Shown here piece by piece: positions 59,450 to 64,000 of a stretch of DNA of 64,000 bases (its first letter is position 1; the number at the start of each line of letters is the position of its first letter). Below the pieces are notes generated by a model that saw only the letters and a list, made by a program, of their open reading frames with translations, was not told the DNA's origin and searched no databases. The DNA is taken from contig NZ_JAAGPR010000025.1 in NCBI RefSeq assembly GCF_017104965.1, positions 1-64,000 of the forward strand. Direction: 5' to 3'. Source of the DNA: Paraburkholderia sp. Ac-20340. GTDB taxonomy: Bacteria > Pseudomonadota > Gammaproteobacteria > Burkholderiales > Burkholderiaceae. The position numbers and the translations under genes are program-made.

Positions 59450-60867
59450 GCCTCGTGCGCGCGCAGGAAGCGGAAGAACTCCACGCCTTCGCGCAGACGG
59501 CGTTTCATCATGTCCCAGCTCGTGAGCATTTCGCGCACGATTTCCCAGATCTTCGACGGACGGAAATAGAACTGGCGATAAAACTGTTCGAGGTGGTGAT
59601 AAATCTCCTCGCGCGACAGATGCGGATAACCGATCGCCGCCAGTTGCACGCCTTCCTTGCTCACCAGATTGATGACCTTGTTCTCTTCCATCCAGCCGTT
59701 TTCCACGGCCTGCTTATAGAGCGTCGTGCCCGGATACGGCGCAGCCAGGGAAACCTGAATCGTGTGCGGATTGATTTCCTTCGCGTACTCGATGGTCTTT
59801 TTAATCGTGTCCTGCGTCTCGCCCGGCAGACCCAGAATAAACGTGCCGTGAATCTTGATGCCAAGCTTCTTGCAATCGGCGCTAAAACGGCGGGCGAAAT
59901 CCGTGCGTACGCCCTTCTTGATGTTCACGAGAATCTGGTCGTCGCCGGATTCGAAACCTACCAGCAGCAGACGCAGGCCGTTTTCCTTCATGACCTTGAG
60001 CGTCTTGTACGGCACGTTGGCTTTCGCATTGCACGACCACGTCATGCCGAGTTTGCCCAAGCCGATTGCAATCGCTTCGGCGCGCGGCAGATCGTCGGTG
60101 AAGGTGTCGTCGTCGAACATCAGCTCCTTGACTTCGGGCATGTTCTCGCGAATCCACTTCGCTTCCGCGATCACGTTCTCCACCGAACGCGTGCGATAAC
60201 GATGCCCGCTGACCGTCTGCGGCCACAGGCAGAACGTGCAGCGCGACTTGCAGCCACGGCCCGTATAGACCGATACATACGGGTAGTTCAGATAGCCGAT
60301 AAAGTAATTGTCGATCTTCAGATCGCGCTTGTAGATCGGCGCGACGAACGGCAATTCGTCCATGTTTTCGAGGATCGGACGCGCCTCGTTGTGCTCGATC
60401 GAGCCGTCTTTCGCGCGCCAGCTCAAGCCCTTGATTTCAGCAAACGGCTTGCCCTCGGCGATTTCCTTGCAGGTGAAATCGAATTCCTCGCGGCACACGA
60501 AATCGATTGCTTCGGTGGCCGTGAGCGAGTTGTGCGGATCGACCATCACCTTCGCGCCCACCATGCCGACCAGCAGCGAAGGCTTGCGCTTTTTCAGGTC
60601 TTCGGCAAAGAGCGCATCGGTGGGAAACGACGGCGTGCTCGTGTGAATGAAGACGAGGTCATAGTCCTGCGCGATCTTCAGCGTCTCTTCGACGCCGATG
60701 CCATCCGCGGGCGCATCGAGCACGCGGCTATCCGGCACGAGCGCCGCGGGCTGCGCGAGCCACGTGGGATACCAGAACGAGCGGATCTCGCGCTTCGCCT
60801 GATAGCGCGAACCCGCGCCACCGTCGAAGCCGTCATAGGACGGGGCCTGCAAAAACAGCGTTTTCAT
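59446..60867 (-). CDS. hpnJ: HpnJ: hopanoid-associated radical SAM protein
   Basis: A 473-aa radical S-adenosylmethionine enzyme. A B12-binding-like domain spans about residues 50-150. The 4Fe-4S motif CKSRCTFC (CxxxCxxC) lies near residue 207, in GRGCKSRCTFCLWPQTVSGH. HpnJ converts the glucosamine headgroup of bacteriohopanetetrol to the cyclitol ether. The frame extends 47 codons further, but the ATG at 60867 (MKTLFLQAPSYDGFDGG) is the family start. It is the first gene of hpnJ-hpnI-hpnL. The 302 bases upstream (60868-61169) contain its likely promoter and no gene. Confidence 0.93.
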   Translation of the reverse strand: MKTLFLQAPSYDGFDGGAGSRYQAKREIRSFWYPTWLAQPAALVPDSRVLDAPADGIGVEETLKIAQDYDLVFIHTSTPSFPTDALFAEDLKKRKPSLLVGMVGAKVMVDPHNSLTATEAIDFVCREEFDFTCKEIAEGKPFAEIKGLSWRAKDGSIEHNEARPILENMDELPFVAPIYKRDLKIDNYFIGYLNYPYVSVYTGRGCKSRCTFCLWPQTVSGHRYRTRSVENVIAEAKWIRENMPEVKELMFDDDTFTDDLPRAEAIAIGLGKLGMTWSCNAKANVPYKTLKVMKENGLRLLLVGFESGDDQILVNIKKGVRTDFARRFSADCKKLGIKIHGTFILGLPGETQDTIKKTIEYAKEINPHTIQVSLAAPYPGTTLYKQAVENGWMEENKVINLVSKEGVQLAAIGYPHLSREEIYHHLEQFYRQFYFRPSKIWEIVREMLTSWDMMKRRLREGVEFFRFLRAHEA

Positions 60868-61169
60868 GTCGTCGATACTGCCGCGACAATGCGCGGACTT
60901 ACGCCTAAAGGTGGGTTCCAGTTCGGACAGCCGCAGCGAAATCTTCCAGACGCGTTTCAATCCGCATGCAATCCACTTTCCATTAAGACCATGCGTTACA
61001 ACAGACAACGGCCTTCTGGCGCTACAGCGTACGGATGCAGCCTGAAGAGAACCTTAGCTCCGCGGGCACAGCACGATTACCGTGCGTTACGACGTGCCCT
61101 TAACCCTCTAGTTTCATCGATGAATATGACAAACGCAGCAGCACAGGCTGCATGAAATCGCAGCCTTGT

Positions 61170-61367
61170 TTACCAGCCCGGACCGGGATCATGGCAGGCC
61201 AGCAGACAGCCCAGCGCCGACACCGTGCCCACTACGCCAAAGCCCGCGCCCAGCGCGAGGTTTCCAAGCGTCGTCGAGCAACCCTGCAGCGACATGGCGA
61301 GCACGAGCGCGAGTCCCAGCATCGGGCGTCTAAGCCGATGCGGAATAAATGAAGATTCTTTTGACAT
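61170..61367 (-). CDS. Small predicted lipoprotein
   Basis: A 65-aa protein with a charged N-terminus (MSKESSFIPHRLRRP), a hydrophobic stretch and a lipobox (SLQGC, Cys at about residue 30). The mature part is only about 36 residues, rich in Gly and Leu, with two more cysteines near the end (GCLLACHDPGPGW). The ATG has GGAGACAGGATC upstream, which supports translation. Family unknown. It is on the same strand as hpnJ and 302 bases upstream of it, so a link with hopanoid genes is uncertain. Confidence 0.7.
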   Translation of the reverse strand: MSKESSFIPHRLRRPMLGLALVLAMSLQGCSTTLGNLALGAGFGVVGTVSALGCLLACHDPGPGW

Positions 61368-61725
61368 GATCCTGTCTCCGTCCCAGACGACGCATTACTG
61401 ACAAATAGGACAAGAGCATAGCGATCACGCGCGCGCGCGATGCCGCGAGCTACGCGCAGCAATTGGAAATCCTTACAAGCTATTTCACGCGACGATTTAG
61501 ATGAGAAAAGTTGTCATTCAGCACCGGCAGGGATCGCGCCATCTACGATGCATCGAATCGACAAATTAGCGCCTATAACGACGCTTGTAATACGCCAAAA
61601 CCTTTCAATTAACCAACGTTTCGAAATTAGCGCTCGAGTTGGTTAGACTGCAGGTCTCAGGCCTTTGCAATCCGGCGTGCGCGCCGGAATCGGGTGGCTG
61701 AACACAACAACCAAGAGATATCCGT
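61368..61725. other. Intergenic region between the lipoprotein gene and the RND efflux operon
   Basis: About 358 bases with divergent promoters and no supportable gene on either strand until the leader ORF at 61726. TAACCAAC (61610-61617) and GTTGGTTA (61638-61645) form an inverted repeat 20 bases apart, placed 81 bases before that ORF and possibly an operator. CCGGCG-TGCG-CGCCGG near 61672 could form a small hairpin in the leader. Confidence 0.5.
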
Positions 61726-61872
61726 ATGCGAACCGACGACAACCGGCACGGCGCCTGCGCGGCCCGTCTGCTGCGCGCCCCTCACGGCACTGGCTGGCAT
61801 CTGCATGCGCCGCATGCCGCCCAACGCGCTGCCATGCTCCGCTTCGTCGGCGACCTCGGGAGACTGGCATGA
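61726..61872 (+). CDS. 48-aa leader ORF translationally coupled to the RND adaptor gene
   Basis: A 48-codon frame starting ATG at 61726 with AAGAGATATCCGT before it. It ends in TGA overlapping the ATG of the membrane-fusion-protein gene (ATGA). The peptide begins MRTDDNRHGACAARLLRAPH and is rich in Arg, His and Ala with no clear domain. The overlap and ribosome site suggest that it is translated and couples translation of the pump gene. It may be a regulatory leader peptide or simply a short conserved protein. Confidence 0.55.
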   Translation: MRTDDNRHGACAARLLRAPHGTGWHLHAPHAAQRAAMLRFVGDLGRLA

Positions 61873-63188
61873 GCGATACGCCCAACCGCCCGCCCGCAAC
61901 GCCTGGCACCGCCATTCCGCCACCGACGCCTACACCGCCTGCCGCCCCCACGCCGCCGCGCAAACGCCGCACAGGCTTGATCGTGTTCGTGCTGATCCTG
62001 GTGGCGCTGATCGCCGCTGTGATTTTCCACGTGCTGCACGGCAAGAAACCCGCGCGTGGTGCAGCGCCGCAAGTGGTGACGGTTGCGCCCGCGACACTCG
62101 GCTCGATGCCCGTCACGCTCGATGCGCTGGGCACAGTCACGCCGGTCGCCACGGTGACCGTGCTGCCGCAACTGAGCGGCTATCTCACTGAAGTCGCTTA
62201 TCGCGAAGGCCAGGACGTCGTCAAAGGCCAGTTCCTCGCGCAGATCGATCCGCGCCAGTACGAGATCAGCAAGGAGCAGGCCGAAGCGCAACTCGCGAAA
62301 GACCGCGCCTCGCTCGCGCAGGCACGCGCCGATCTCGAACGCTATACGCAACTCAACGAAAAGAAGTCGATCGCCGAACAAACCTATAGCGACCAGAAGT
62401 TCCTCGTCGCCCAGGACGAAGCGGCGGTGAAATCCGATCTCGCCAGCATCAAGCAATACGAACTCGACCTGATCTATTGCCACATCACCGCGCCGGTTTC
62501 GGGCCGCGTGGGTCTGCGCCTCGTCGATCCGGGCAATTACGTGACGGCCTCCAGTTCCACGGGCATCGCCGTGATCACGACGATGAAACCCACCACCGTG
62601 CAATTCACCGTGCCCCAGAATTCGCTGTCCGACGTGCTGCAACGCGTCAATGCCGGCGCAAAACTGCCGATCACGATCTTCAACAGCGAGAACACGAAAC
62701 AGCTCGCCACCGGCACGCTCTACGCGATCAGCAACCAGATGGCGACCGCCACCGGCACGGTCACGCTGCGCGCGAGCGTCCCTAACGACGATGAAGCCCT
62801 CTTCCCCAACGAATTCGTCAACGTGCGGCTGCTGGTGGACACCTTGCAGAACGCCGTGCTCGTACCCACGCCCGCCGTCCAGTCGGGCGCGCCTGGCGAC
62901 TATGTGTACCTCGTCAACGCCGATAACACCGTGTCGGTCCACAAGGTCACGCTCGGCCCGGGCGACGGGCAGCACACCGTCATCACAGCGGGCCTGAGCG
63001 CCGGCCAGCGCGTGGTGACCGACGGCCTCGACCGCCTCAACGACGGCACCAAAATCCAGCCCTCGAACGGCAAGCCCGCGGCCGCCGCCGGCGCGAGCGC
63101 GGCGCGCAAGGGCAACGCCTCGCACGCACGCGCGGTCTCCGCGCCGCCCGCTGCGTCGGGCGCGTCCGCCGCCTCCCAGGCCTCCTGA
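61869..63188 (+). CDS. mdtA: RND efflux pump membrane fusion protein (MdtA type)
   Basis: A 439-aa periplasmic adaptor. A Pro-rich cytoplasmic start is followed by one membrane anchor at about residues 36-58 (GLIVFVLILVALIAAVIFHV). The biotinyl-lipoyl hairpin has AYREGQDVVKGQFLAQIDPR and YCHITAPVSGRVGLRLVDPG. A coiled-coil hairpin of about 60 residues lies between the lipoyl halves. The C-terminus is Ala/Ser-rich. The ATG at 61869 has TCGGGAGACTGGC upstream. The transporter gene follows by 17 bases. The pair is MdtA/MdtB-like; the outer channel must be encoded beyond the window. Confidence 0.92.
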   Translation: MSDTPNRPPATPGTAIPPPTPTPPAAPTPPRKRRTGLIVFVLILVALIAAVIFHVLHGKKPARGAAPQVVTVAPATLGSMPVTLDALGTVTPVATVTVLPQLSGYLTEVAYREGQDVVKGQFLAQIDPRQYEISKEQAEAQLAKDRASLAQARADLERYTQLNEKKSIAEQTYSDQKFLVAQDEAAVKSDLASIKQYELDLIYCHITAPVSGRVGLRLVDPGNYVTASSSTGIAVITTMKPTTVQFTVPQNSLSDVLQRVNAGAKLPITIFNSENTKQLATGTLYAISNQMATATGTVTLRASVPNDDEALFPNEFVNVRLLVDTLQNAVLVPTPAVQSGAPGDYVYLVNADNTVSVHKVTLGPGDGQHTVITAGLSAGQRVVTDGLDRLNDGTKIQPSNGKPAAAAGASAARKGNASHARAVSAPPAASGASAASQAS

Positions 63189-63205
63189 CCCACGCCTGAG
63201 CGCCG

Positions 63206-64000
63206 ATGAATATCTCGCGTATTTTCATTCTGCGGCCTGTCGCGACATCGTTGTTGATGATCGCGATGGTGCTGGTCGGTCTCGTGGCAATGAAGTTCCT
63301 GCCCGTGTCGTCGCTGCCCGCCGTCGATTACCCGACGATCCAGGTGCAGACCTTCTACCCCGGCGCAAGCCCGAGCGTCATGGCCACCACGGTGACCGCG
63401 CCGCTCGAAGTGCAGCTCGGCGAGATTCCGGGCCTGCAGCAGATGGTTTCGTATAGCTCCGAGGGCGCTTCGGTCATCACGCTGCAATTCGACCTCTCGC
63501 TCAACCTGGACGTGGCCGAGCAGAATGTGCAGCAGGCCATCAACGCCGCCAACAGCTTCCTGCCGAGCGGCCTGCCCGCGCCGCCCACCTACGCCAAGGT
63601 GAATCCCGCCGACCAGCCGATCCTCACACTCGCGGTCACATCGAAATCGATGTCGCTCACGCAGTTGCAGGACGCGGCCAACAACCGCCTCGCCACCAAG
63701 ATTTCCGAAGTGCCGGGCGTGGGTCTCGTGAGCACGGCGGGCGGCAACGTGCCTGCGGTGCGCGTGGAAGCCGATCCGCAAAAGCTCGCGGCCTATGGCC
63801 TGAATCTCGACGATCTGCGCACGCTGCTCGCCAATGTGAACGTGAGCGCGCCAAAGGGCAATTTCGACGGCCCCGAGCTCGACTACACGATCAATTCCAA
63901 CGACCAGATTTCCGATCCCAAGGACTACGAAGATACGGTTATCGCGTATCAGAACGGCTCGCCGGTTTTCATGCGCGACGTCGCGCGCGTCTCCACGGCG
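63206..64000 (+). CDS. mdtB: RND efflux transporter, MdtB type (5' part only)
   Basis: The first 265 codons of an inner-membrane RND exporter. The N-terminus NISRIFILRPVATSLLMIAM is membrane segment 1. YPTIQVQTFYPGASPSVMAT and GLQQMVSYSSEGASVITLQF are conserved periplasmic-domain stretches of the AcrB/MdtB family. The rest of the roughly 1,030-residue protein lies beyond the window. The DNA contains no internal stop. It is in one operon with the adaptor gene, and MdtB-type pumps usually pair with a second, MdtC-type subunit encoded next. The drug or metabolite exported is unknown. Confidence 0.93.
   Translation, partial: MNISRIFILRPVATSLLMIAMVLVGLVAMKFLPVSSLPAVDYPTIQVQTFYPGASPSVMATTVTAPLEVQLGEIPGLQQMVSYSSEGASVITLQFDLSLNLDVAEQNVQQAINAANSFLPSGLPAPPTYAKVNPADQPILTLAVTSKSMSLTQLQDAANNRLATKISEVPGVGLVSTAGGNVPAVRVEADPQKLAAYGLNLDDLRTLLANVNVSAPKGNFDGPELDYTINSNDQISDPKDYEDTVIAYQNGSPVFMRDVARVSTA

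Noticed and set aside
59395..61155. 586-codon plus-strand frame opposite hpnJ and hpnI
   Set aside because: Low-complexity Arg/His peptide with no domain, opposite a clear radical SAM gene.
1..64000. Search for CRISPR arrays, tRNA or rRNA genes, insertion sequences and phage attachment sites
   Set aside because: No regularly spaced repeats, cloverleaf-like genes, transposase genes or integrase genes were seen; the tandem repeats found are too short and few.

Overview
The window reads as a chromosomal segment of a high-GC beta-proteobacterium of the Burkholderiaceae, most likely Paraburkholderia or Caballeronia. The signs are a DUF4148 protein, two Burkholderia-type trimeric porins, a Wsp chemosensory operon, hopanoid side-chain genes, a dense set of LysR/AraC/TetR regulators and GC-rich codon use throughout. 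I found no rRNA, tRNA, CRISPR array, insertion sequence or phage gene. Gene density is normal and nothing looks recently transferred. Both edges cut genes: a thiamine-diphosphate decarboxylase on the left and an RND efflux pump on the right.

Left part (1-18.5 kb). A benzoylformate decarboxylase-like gene diverges from a LysR regulator. Next is an ECF42-type sigma factor operon with a VOC protein and two YCII/DGPF proteins. A ROK regulator follows, with a sugar ABC importer (ATPase, permease, binding protein) and a perfect 25-bp palindrome upstream. Then come an SsuA-like binding protein, a GAF-PAS-PAS-GGDEF diguanylate cyclase, a ZntB/CorA transporter, a cupin and an AraC regulator. The last unit is a TetR regulator with a two-component flavin monooxygenase and its reductase behind TTGAT/ATCAA dyads.

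Middle (18.5-41 kb). An HtrA-like protease carries Asp where the oxyanion-hole Gly is expected. It is followed by a DUF4148 protein and an ECF sigma gene lying between two anti-sigma-like membrane proteins. A complete wspABCDEFR operon comes next; its WspR lacks the RxxD inhibitory site. After a TetR gene lies a quinate/shikimate catabolic cluster: MFS transporter, NAD-type quinate/shikimate dehydrogenase and type II dehydroquinase on the minus strand, facing a two-domain dehydroshikimate dehydratase (QuiC) and a porin. Together these would convert quinate and shikimate to protocatechuate. A palindrome ACTAACTGGTTAGT sits in the shared promoter region.

Right part (40-64 kb). This holds a Pit-type phosphate transporter, then a three-gene set that I regard as the least explained in the window: a CobS-like AAA+ ATPase with a WGR-like N-terminus, a CobT-like VWA protein and a membrane J-domain protein. 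Next are a second porin, ilvD, a DUF1254 protein with a SphA/MetA-type outer-membrane protein, and two AraC regulators, one divergent from an SDR. A metallophosphoesterase and hpnL, hpnI and hpnJ follow, without hpnK. The window ends with a tiny lipoprotein, a 48-aa coupled leader ORF and an MdtA/MdtB-type RND pump.
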